5,490 bases of DNA from NCBI GenBank assembly GCA_900552325.1, contig URZG01000164.1, positions 1 through 5,490 of the forward strand, written 5' to 3'. The notes beneath the pieces were generated by a model. It was given only the letters and a program-made list of their open reading frames with translations. It ran no database searches and was not told where the DNA came from. This DNA is from an uncultured Porphyromonadaceae bacterium. Its GTDB lineage: Bacteria; Bacteroidota; Bacteroidia; Bacteroidales; Muribaculaceae. Positions 1-5,490 of the stretch are shown here, piece by piece. The number at the start of each line of letters is the position of its first letter. The stretch's first letter is position 1. A program made the position numbers and the translations under genes.

Positions 1-637
1 CTTTCATCATCTTTGTCAGCTCGTCGTAGACGCGCTCGCGCGATATGATACCGATACGGTGGGCATTGCGCTGTATGGCCTTGAAAGTGTCGTCCACGAT
101 GGTGAACTGCAACTGCGTGGCGAAACGGATGGCCCGCATCATGCGCAGAGGATCATCGGAGAAAGTGATGTCGGGATCCAGCGGGGTGCGTATCAGTCCG
201 TCGTGCAGATCGGCGCGTCCGTTGTAACGGTCCACAAGTTCGCCGAAACGCCCCTCGTTGACACACAGTGCCATGGCGTTGATGGTGAAATCGCGGCGCG
301 CCAGATCATCGTCGAGCGTGCCGTCCTCCACGATAGGTTTGCGGCTGTCGCGGTTGTACGACTCCCGGCGGGCACCGACGAACTCCAGTTCCAGCGCCCC
401 CTTCTTTACCTGGGCGGTACCGAAGTTTTTATAAACCGCGAGATGCCCGCGCAGCTGACGGGCCACAAGGCGCGCCACTTCTATGCCGGAACCGACTGTC
501 ACGAAGTCGATATCCTTTGATTCGCGCCCCAGCATGAGGTCGCGCACATATCCGCCGACAACATAACATTCGCGGCCGAGACTGTCGGCAGCCCCGCCCA
601 CGGTATGGAACACAGGTTTGTCTATCTTCTCTTTCAT
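1..637 (-). CDS. cca: CCA-adding tRNA nucleotidyltransferase (class II poly(A) polymerase family), N-terminal part; C-terminus lies beyond the left edge
   Basis: I translated this frame by hand: 212 codons with no stop, from ATG at 637 to the window edge. The family adds or repairs the 3' CCA end of tRNAs in the cytoplasm, using CTP and ATP without a nucleic-acid template. Class II motifs appear in order: the nucleotidyltransferase loop VGGYVRDLMLG (residues 27-37); metal-binding DID (D42 and D44); LARRDFTINAMA (112-123); DDPLRMMRAIRF (161-172), where D162 and R165 match the EDxxR nucleotide-selecting motif; and ERVYDEL (201-207). The visible part covers the catalytic head and neck. Family members usually continue for 200 or more residues, and in Bacteroidota often carry a C-terminal HD domain, not visible here. 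The start is fixed by an in-frame TGA three codons upstream, which is the stop of the preceding M24 gene. The 6-bp gap suggests co-transcription with it. No Shine-Dalgarno sequence is seen. From the motifs I cannot rule out a poly(A) polymerase or a CC- or A-adding split enzyme, but CCA-adding is the default. Confidence 0.95.
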   Translation of the reverse strand, partial: MKEKIDKPVFHTVGGAADSLGRECYVVGGYVRDLMLGRESKDIDFVTVGSGIEVARLVARQLRGHLAVYKNFGTAQVKKGALELEFVGARRESYNRDSRKPIVEDGTLDDDLARRDFTINAMALCVNEGRFGELVDRYNGRADLHDGLIRTPLDPDITFSDDPLRMMRAIRFATQLQFTIVDDTFKAIQRNAHRIGIISRERVYDELTKMMK

Positions 638-643
638 TACGGG

Positions 644-1840
644 TCAATAGGTGTCGCCGCGGTCGGTGAGCGAGAGGATCTCCTCCGGAGCGTCGGTAAG
701 ACGTTCCGCGCCCTCGCGGCGTATCACATACGTATTCTCCACTCCTACGGCACCGACTTTCGGGATAACGAACTTAGGCTCAAGGGCAATGACGTTACCC
801 TCCTCCAGGACCTGGCGGGAGCGGGGAGCGATCACAGGCCACTCGTTGATTTCAATCCCCACGCCGTGGCCGATGAAGCTGGCGTGCTGGCGGTGCCCCA
901 TGTAATATTTTTCAAGGCCACGCTCCTTCACCATTTCGAGCGCCTTCTCGTAAAGAGCGGCAGCCCCGGCGCCGGGCACTGCCTCGCGCACGAACATACG
1001 GTGGATATCGATCGAACACCGGTGGGCCTCAAGGGCAAGCTCCGGCAGTGTGTCTACGGCGAACACCCTGGTCATATCGGTCATATATCCGGTGTAGTTG
1101 CCGTTCATATCCACCATCACGGCCTCGCCGCGATGTATCTCGTCGCCCGAGGCTCCCACAGGCAGCGACGGATCCATCCCTTTGCCACCCATAGCGAAAT
1201 CGTATGGCGTGGGAGAGTCGGCGTTTTCGCCGGCCAGAACATTGCCCATGAAGAACTCCATCGACTGCCCCGAGATACGGAACTGCCCGAGGCATCCCTC
1301 TATACGGCTCAGATTCTCTATAGCTACCTCCAGTTCGAAATCAGTCATTCCGAGCGTGAAAAGCGAAGGGATGCGCCGGTAGACGGCAGTCTGTTTCAGA
1401 CCCGAAAGGCGTATTTTCTCAATCTCGTCGGCGGTCTTTACCGAGCGGGCCTGCCGCAACGCACCTGTCGATTCCACGACCGTGGCACCGGGGAAAGCCT
1501 TGCGGAGCCGTTCGGCCTGGGTATAGGGTATTATGTCAAGTTCCAGGCCGAGCGTGGCCGGAAACGTCATGCCGTTGGATTCAAGCCATGCAGGAATCTC
1601 CTCGGGCTTGCGGATATACACCACCTTTTCACCTTGCATATCCACCGGACGGCGTACGAACCACACCGGCTCACCTTCGGCCGGGATATATGCCCATCCG
1701 GCGAACACCCGGCCGGAAAGATAATAGATATTGGCGTTATCGGTCACTATCGCGGCGTCGCACAGCCCTGCGAGCTGCTTCTGCACTTTTTCACGACGGA
1801 GACGCGCTTCGTCGGCAGTAAGGAGAATGAGATTTTCCAT
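644..1840 (-). CDS. M24-family metallopeptidase (Xaa-Pro dipeptidase/aminopeptidase P-like, pita-bread fold)
   Basis: Predicted 398-residue protein. An N-terminal creatinase-like domain (about residues 6-135) is followed by an M24 catalytic domain (about 138-388). All five dimetal ligands are visible: D244 (MVDMNG), D255 (MTDMTR), H325 (IGHGVGIE), E354 (ALEPKF) and E368 (VENTYV). The family cleaves N-terminal or dipeptide bonds next to proline, normally in the cytoplasm, and no signal peptide is present. Two features differ from prolidase and aminopeptidase P: the residue seven after the ligand His is Asn (N332) instead of His, and the LPHG-type motif reads LPVG (V228). Substrate is therefore uncertain, and a non-peptide C-N hydrolase role cannot be excluded. 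I chose ATG at 1840; the frame also opens with TTG at 1846, which would add two residues, but ATG is preferred. No clear Shine-Dalgarno sequence precedes it. It lies 76 bp after gldH and 6 bp before cca, in the same frame as cca. Confidence 0.92.
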   Translation of the reverse strand: MENLILLTADEARLRREKVQKQLAGLCDAAIVTDNANIYYLSGRVFAGWAYIPAEGEPVWFVRRPVDMQGEKVVYIRKPEEIPAWLESNGMTFPATLGLELDIIPYTQAERLRKAFPGATVVESTGALRQARSVKTADEIEKIRLSGLKQTAVYRRIPSLFTLGMTDFELEVAIENLSRIEGCLGQFRISGQSMEFFMGNVLAGENADSPTPYDFAMGGKGMDPSLPVGASGDEIHRGEAVMVDMNGNYTGYMTDMTRVFAVDTLPELALEAHRCSIDIHRMFVREAVPGAGAAALYEKALEMVKERGLEKYYMGHRQHASFIGHGVGIEINEWPVIAPRSRQVLEEGNVIALEPKFVIPKVGAVGVENTYVIRREGAERLTDAPEEILSLTDRGDTY

Positions 1841-1916
1841 ATTCAAAATCCGGAAATGATAAAATCCTTTATTTCAAAGCAGTAAGAAACTGAACCGGGT
1901 ATTCACCGCACCGCTG
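1841..1916. other. Intergenic gap between gldH and the M24 gene
   Basis: This 76-bp gap is the only sizeable non-coding stretch. The half next to the M24 start is clearly AT-richer than the flanking genes. It contains no stable GC hairpin followed by a T-run, so no intrinsic terminator for gldH can be called. I found no exact Bacteroidota -7 element (TAnnTTTG) at a sensible distance from a -33 TTTG box; the nearest approximation is TACTGCTTTG on the minus strand (1875-1884), with wrong internal spacing. A promoter for the M24-cca pair may lie here, but the sequence does not prove it. Confidence 0.5.
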
Positions 1917-2399
1917 TCACTCGTCGGGCAGGAAGAAAAGTCCTATCTTCTGGACGGAACGCAGGGTGTCGGCACGCATTATATGCCTTACCTTCACGGG
2001 GCGTCCGGAGACGAGGGTCACACTTCGCCGGATAGTGTCGGTCATCTGCAGATGCGCTCCTAAACCGTTGCCCCGCCAGCGTCCGAAACTGTCGGCAAGC
2101 GCGAAACTCACCGTATCTTTTCTTACGGCACCCGATGGCCCGTAACTGACCACCTCGAGCCACAGCGACGAATAACGGAAATCACTGTCGTGGCTCACGG
2201 CCGCCACAAGGTGTCCCGACGCGATGGAGTCAGCGAACTCCGGAGTGAACACAATGGTGTCGCCATAAAGCCATTCTCCGGCGGGGATGTTACGGTACTC
2301 GCTGTAACCGTTGCCCGGAGGAGTGCATGCCGCAACGGCCACCGCCAGAGCGACGGCCGGCCATATCGCGCGCATGCGGCCTGATGCCGCACGGTTCAT
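1917..2399 (-). CDS. gldH: GldH-family lipoprotein (gliding motility-associated)
   Basis: Predicted 160-residue lipoprotein. An N-terminal signal peptide has basic residues (MNRAASGRMR), a hydrophobic core and the lipobox V-A-A-C with lipidated Cys25. This predicts export, signal peptidase II cleavage and membrane anchoring in the periplasm or outer membrane. GldH-like features in the 136-residue mature part are YSSLWLEV (76-83), KDTVSFALADSFGRWRGNGLG (starting at residue 94) and HIMRADTL (139-146). GldH is needed for gliding in Flavobacterium johnsoniae; many non-gliding Bacteroidota keep it, and its role there is unknown. Three starts are possible: ATG 2432 (171 aa, overlapping the ricT end by 11 bp), ATG 2399 (160 aa) and ATG 2375 (152 aa). 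I chose 2399 because an A/T-rich leader typical of Bacteroidota translation starts precedes it and the signal peptide then begins properly. The gene is close behind ricT, as I recall from other Bacteroidota, so co-transcription is likely. There is no motility gene nearby. Confidence 0.86.
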   Translation of the reverse strand: MNRAASGRMRAIWPAVALAVAVAACTPPGNGYSEYRNIPAGEWLYGDTIVFTPEFADSIASGHLVAAVSHDSDFRYSSLWLEVVSYGPSGAVRKDTVSFALADSFGRWRGNGLGAHLQMTDTIRRSVTLVSGRPVKVRHIMRADTLRSVQKIGLFFLPDE

Positions 2400-2421
2400 A
2401 TTATTAACTTTTTCTGCCCGA

Positions 2422-4008
2422 TCAAGGTTCATTCCTGGAATCTTTCAAGGGTCGTAAGCGGGGAGCGGGCTCCTCCTTCGGCGCCTGCTGCGGTCTGGGT
2501 TTCTGTTTCTCCTGTGAGGATTTATCCAGAGGCTGCCCGTCGCGGCGTGGCTGCTTTCTGCGGCCTTCGCCCTGCGGTCTGCTCCCCTCTTTTGCGGGAC
2601 GCTGGTGGTTCTTTGATTCTCCCTTCTGGGGAGCGCCGTTCTTGCTGCCGTTACCCTCGCCACGCTGCTGCTTGCGGTCGGGAGCCTTGCTCCCTTCGCG
2701 GGAGCCGCCGTTTCCGGGAGCGGCACCTTTTTCGGGCTTGCTCCCTTTGTCGGCACCCTTGGCGCCCTGGCTCTTTTTCTTCTTTTTCTTCGCGCTGTCG
2801 AAACGGGTCAAGGAGTCCTGTCCCACAATATCGATGAAACCGGTGGACTTCGTCTCGGCCTTCTCCTCGGCCATGAGCTTGAGGGGCTTCTCGCCGTTCT
2901 TGTTCAGCTCGATAACCTCGAAAGCACGCGCGGAGCTGATTGTTACCAGGTTGGCGGGGATACTCTTGTCGGTGGAGTATGTCACCTCGCGCTTGAATAT
3001 ATCGGCCTTGAAATAGAAATAAGTGGCGTCTGCCGTTTCAAGCCGCGTATCCTTCGGGGGGAGTTTTTTCGATGCTTCGAGGTAAGTGTCGATCTCGAAA
3101 TTGAGGCAACACTTCAGTTTGGCGCACTGCCCGGCGAGTTTCTGCGGATTCAGCGATATATCCTGATAGCGGGCCGCGGAGGTCGACACGCTGGCGAAGT
3201 TGCTCATCCACGTGGTGCAGCACAGCGGACGTCCGCACGGACCGATGCCGCCGATACGGCCGGCCTCCTGGCGTGCGCCGATCTGCTTCATCTCTATGCG
3301 GATCTTGAACGTCTCGGCCAGCACCTTGATAAGCTGACGGAAGTCCACGCGCTCGTCAGCGATATAATAGAAGATGGCCTTGTTGCCGTCGCCCTGATAC
3401 TCCACGTCGCCGATCTTCATGTTGAGCTGCAGCGACTCGGCGATTTTGCGCGAACGGATCATAGTGTCCTGCTCGCGGGCGCGGGCGGCCTCGTAGCGTT
3501 CCATGTCGGAAGCCTTCGCCTTGCGGAACACGCGCTTCTGCTCGGCATCGGGCTTGACGCCGGCCTTGCGCATCTGCAGGCGCACAAGTGCACCCGTGAG
3601 CGACACACGGCCTATGTCGTGGCCCGGCTGAGCCTCCACGGCCACCCAGTCGCCGATTTGGAGAGGTATGTGCTGCGAGTTGAGATAGAACCCCTTGCGG
3701 GTGTTCTTGAACTGCACCTCCACCATATTGTCGTCGGCATAGCCGCCGGGAATATCCTCGAAATAGTTGAAGCTGTGCAACTTGCCGCGCAACGAGCAGG
3801 AATCGGGGACGCAGCCGCATGAATCGTTGCCGCAGTCGCCCTTGCATCCCTCGCCGGCGCACCCTTCGCATGGAGCCGTGCCGTCGCAATCCTTCCCGGC
3901 CCCTTTCTGCGGGCACGAGGCACACCCGGAGCCGCAGCACCCTTCCGGTTGCGCGGCACCGGCGGGAGCCTTTCGGTCAGGCCGGTTGTTATCTGTCGGT
4001 TTTGACAT
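2422..4008 (-). CDS. ricT: RicT/PSP1-domain regulator of RNase Y, with Cys-rich N-terminus and long basic C-terminal tail
   Basis: Predicted 528-residue cytoplasmic protein. In Bacillus subtilis RicT (YaaT) joins RicA and RicF in an Fe-S complex that directs RNase Y processing of operon mRNAs. Domains in order: a Cys-rich segment (24-71, 12 Cys, including CCGSGCASC and CEGC); the RicT N-terminal domain (about 75-150, VEVQFKNTRKGFY); the PSP1 C-terminal domain (about 157-245, GDVEYQGDGNKAIFYYIADE); and the conserved cysteine region IGPCGRPLCC (255-264) and GQCAKLKCC (293-301), whose six Cys are the expected Fe-S ligands. The ordered part ends near LTRFD (400-404). Residues 405-528 are low complexity, begin with six lysines, and by my count hold about 35 K/R against 15 D/E. 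The core closely resembles Bacteroides RicT as I remember it. The start is well defined: AGGAGG lies six bases before the ATG. It sits 11 bp after rny, which fits co-expression with its presumed target. The tail and the extra cysteines are the unusual parts. Confidence 0.95.
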   Translation of the reverse strand: MSKPTDNNRPDRKAPAGAAQPEGCCGSGCASCPQKGAGKDCDGTAPCEGCAGEGCKGDCGNDSCGCVPDSCSLRGKLHSFNYFEDIPGGYADDNMVEVQFKNTRKGFYLNSQHIPLQIGDWVAVEAQPGHDIGRVSLTGALVRLQMRKAGVKPDAEQKRVFRKAKASDMERYEAARAREQDTMIRSRKIAESLQLNMKIGDVEYQGDGNKAIFYYIADERVDFRQLIKVLAETFKIRIEMKQIGARQEAGRIGGIGPCGRPLCCTTWMSNFASVSTSAARYQDISLNPQKLAGQCAKLKCCLNFEIDTYLEASKKLPPKDTRLETADATYFYFKADIFKREVTYSTDKSIPANLVTISSARAFEVIELNKNGEKPLKLMAEEKAETKSTGFIDIVGQDSLTRFDSAKKKKKKSQGAKGADKGSKPEKGAAPGNGGSREGSKAPDRKQQRGEGNGSKNGAPQKGESKNHQRPAKEGSRPQGEGRRKQPRRDGQPLDKSSQEKQKPRPQQAPKEEPAPRLRPLKDSRNEP

Positions 4009-4014
4009 GAGCGG

Positions 4015-4020
4015 CCTCCT
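4015..4020 (-). promoter_or_regulatory. Strong Shine-Dalgarno sequence of ricT overlapping the rny stop codon
   Basis: On the minus strand the junction reads TAAGGAGGCCGCTCATG. The TAA ends rny and its last A is the first base of AGGAGG. The spacer to the ricT ATG is six bases (CCGCTC). Seven bases, AAGGAGG, can pair with the usual 16S rRNA 3' end. The arrangement favours re-initiation or coupling of ricT translation to rny. It is notable because Bacteroidota genes usually lack such sites, and none of the other starts in this window has one. Confidence 0.85.
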
Positions 4021-5490
4021 TATTTAGCGAACGACACTGCGCGGGTTTCGCGTATCACAGTGATTTTCACCTGGCCAGGGTAGGTCATCTCATCCTGAAT
4101 CTTACGTGCGATCTCGTTGGAGAGGCTTTCGGCCTGTGCGTCGTCGATCTTGTCGGCCCCCACGATAACGCGGAGCTCGCGGCCCGCCTGGATGGCGTAG
4201 GTCTTTATCACGCCGGGGTAGCTCAGGGCGAGCTGCTCAAGGTCGTTTAGACGTTTGATATATGCCTCCACGATTTCGCGGCGTGCGCCGGGACGTGCGC
4301 CGGAAATGGCGTCGCAGACCTGCACGATGGGAGCCAGGAGGGTCGTCATCTCCACCTCGTCGTGGTGGGCGCCGATGGCGTTGCAGATTTCGGGCTTCTC
4401 CTTGCAGCGCTCGGCGATCTTCATGCCAAGGATGGCGTGGGGCAGTTCGGGTTCCTCGTCGGGCACCTTGCCTATATCGTGGAGCAGACCTGCGCGGCGT
4501 GCCTTCTTGGGGTTGAGACCGAGTTCGGATGCCATGATGGCGGAGAGATTGGCGGTCTCGCGGGCGTGCTGCAGAAGGTTCTGTCCGTAGCTCGAGCGGT
4601 ATTTCATCTTGCCGATCATGCGTATCAGGTCGGGGTGCAGCCCGTGGATACCGAGGTCGATCGCCGTGCGTTTGCCGGTTTCGTTGATCTCCTCCTCGAT
4701 CTGTTTGCGCACCTTGTTGACCACCTCCTCGATACGTGCCGGATGTATGCGTCCGTCGGCAACAAGCTGGTGGAGAGCCAGGCGGGCGATCTCGCGGCGC
4801 ACGGGATCGAAGCCGGAGAGCACAATGGCCTCCGGAGTGTCGTCGACTATGATCTCGATGCCGGTAGCGGCCTCCAGGGCACGGATGTTGCGCCCCTCGC
4901 GACCGATGATGCGCCCCTTGATCTCGTCGGAGTCGATATGGAACACTGTCACGGAGTTCTCGATGGCGGTCTCGGTGGCCACACGCTGGATTGACTGTAT
5001 CACGATGCGCTTGGCCTCCTTGTTGGCGGTCATGCGGGCATCGTCCATGATATCGTTGATGTACGACTGTGCGGCGGTCTTGGCCTCGTCTTTCATGGCC
5101 TCCACGAGTTTCTCCTTGGCTTCCTCGGCCGAAAGACCCGAAATGTGCTCGAGGGTATCCTGAGCCGAGCGTTTGAGGCGGTCGACCTCCTCGCGGCGCT
5201 GCTCCAGGAGCTGTTCCTCGGCGCCCAGGCGCTGACGCATGTTCTCCAGCTCGTTGCGCTGACGCGAGTTCTCGCTCTGCTGCTGGTTGAGCTGGCTTTC
5301 GCGCTGCTTCATCTTCGATTCGGCCGACTGTACGCGCTGCATGCGCTGGTTGGCCGTGCGTTCGGCCTCGTCCTTGATCTTTATACCCTCCTCGCGGCCT
5401 TTAAGGAGTTCTTTCTGGCGGAGGACCTCAGCCTCGCGCCGTGCTTCGTCGATTATGGTTTTGGCCCGCGAGCGTGCCATTGACTTCTGC
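4020..5490 (-). CDS. rny: Ribonuclease Y, nearly complete; N-terminal membrane anchor lies beyond the right edge
   Basis: RNase Y is a membrane-anchored endoribonuclease that initiates mRNA decay and processing. The frame is open to the window edge (three further codons, Q-K-S, upstream of the ATG at 5480), so that internal Met is not the start. The usual N-terminal transmembrane segment is missing from view; about 20-35 residues should lie upstream, since homologues have roughly 510-520 residues and 489 are seen. Counting from the Met at 5480: a charged coiled coil rich in E, K, Q and R (about 1-140); a KH RNA-binding domain with IKGRIIGREGRNIR (187-200), containing the GxxG loop GREG; an HD metal-dependent nuclease domain with H305, the H334-D335 pair in LLHDIGK, H348, H371-H372 and D390; and the family C-terminus YPGQVKITVIRETRAVSFAK. 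All key residues appear intact. The stop TAA overlaps the ricT ribosome-binding site, so rny and ricT are probably co-transcribed. The promoter is outside the window. Confidence 0.97.
   Translation of the reverse strand, partial: QKSMARSRAKTIIDEARREAEVLRQKELLKGREEGIKIKDEAERTANQRMQRVQSAESKMKQRESQLNQQQSENSRQRNELENMRQRLGAEEQLLEQRREEVDRLKRSAQDTLEHISGLSAEEAKEKLVEAMKDEAKTAAQSYINDIMDDARMTANKEAKRIVIQSIQRVATETAIENSVTVFHIDSDEIKGRIIGREGRNIRALEAATGIEIIVDDTPEAIVLSGFDPVRREIARLALHQLVADGRIHPARIEEVVNKVRKQIEEEINETGKRTAIDLGIHGLHPDLIRMIGKMKYRSSYGQNLLQHARETANLSAIMASELGLNPKKARRAGLLHDIGKVPDEEPELPHAILGMKIAERCKEKPEICNAIGAHHDEVEMTTLLAPIVQVCDAISGARPGARREIVEAYIKRLNDLEQLALSYPGVIKTYAIQAGRELRVIVGADKIDDAQAESLSNEIARKIQDEMTYPGQVKITVIRETRAVSFAK

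Noticed and set aside
59..520. 153-codon plus-strand open frame opposite cca
   Set aside because: It mirrors the hand-translated cca frame, which carries every class II nucleotidyltransferase motif. No start signal or family resemblance on the plus strand.
1875..1884. TACTGCTTTG on the minus strand as a Bacteroidota -7 promoter element for the M24 gene
   Set aside because: The consensus is TAnnTTTG with two bases between TA and TTTG; here there are four, and no TTTG-like -33 box lies at the right distance upstream.
605..1885. 426-codon open frame on the plus strand, antisense to almost the whole M24 gene
   Set aside because: The minus-strand frame has all M24 metal-ligand motifs. The plus-strand translation has no recognisable domain, is unusually rich in His and Arg, and is what GC-rich codon bias produces opposite a real gene.
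1841..1916. Possible intrinsic terminator after gldH
   Set aside because: Only weak A/T pairings such as GAAAT/ATTTC exist; no GC-rich stem followed by a T-run on the minus strand.
3356..3940. 194-codon minus-strand frame inside ricT in another register
   Set aside because: Arg-rich shifted reading of the ricT coding sequence; the RicT frame is strongly conserved across this region.
4362..4994. 210-codon plus-strand open frame opposite rny
   Set aside because: Antisense to the KH and HD domains of RNase Y; repetitive Leu/Gly/Asp/Val composition from complementary codons and no recognisable motif.
5478..5480. ATG at 5480 as the true start of RNase Y
   Set aside because: The frame stays open to the window edge, and starting here would drop the N-terminal transmembrane anchor characteristic of the family.

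Overview
This window holds five genes, all on the minus strand, so transcription runs from position 5490 towards position 1. In that order they are RNase Y (rny, start codon upstream of the window), the RNase Y-associated regulator RicT/PSP1 (ricT), a GldH-type lipoprotein (gldH), an M24-family 'pita-bread' metallopeptidase, and the N-terminal part of a CCA-adding tRNA nucleotidyltransferase (cca, which runs off the left edge). The RicT core resembles Bacteroides RicT closely as I remember it. The ricT-gldH pair is a Bacteroidota hallmark, and the GldH family is known from that phylum. The DNA is GC-rich (53% and 62% in two 60-base lines I counted), which suggests a GC-rich member of the Bacteroidales. 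I cannot name family or genus from this window alone.

Layout. rny covers 4020-5490 and is followed after 11 bp by ricT (2422-4008). The ricT ribosome-binding site is a perfect AGGAGG that overlaps the rny stop codon. gldH (1917-2399, or a longer form starting at 2432 that overlaps the end of ricT) follows directly. These three look like one transcription unit. After a 76-bp AT-richer gap (1841-1916) comes the M24 peptidase (644-1840), then cca (1-637) six bases after its stop and in the same reading frame. No RNA genes, mobile elements, CRISPR arrays or convincing terminators were seen. The only non-coding stretch longer than a few bases is the 76-bp gap.

How the genes fit together. rny and ricT belong to one known system. 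In Bacillus subtilis, RicT together with RicA and RicF forms an iron-sulfur complex that steers RNase Y in mRNA maturation. Here the nuclease and RicT are adjacent and probably co-translated. The RicT has an unusually cysteine-rich N-terminus and a long basic, apparently disordered C-terminal tail. The cca enzyme is also an RNA-processing enzyme. The M24 protein keeps all five metal ligands but appears to lack both second-shell catalytic histidines of prolidase and aminopeptidase P. The most interesting item is the rny-ricT unit with its strong Shine-Dalgarno sequence, in a phylum that normally does not rely on one.
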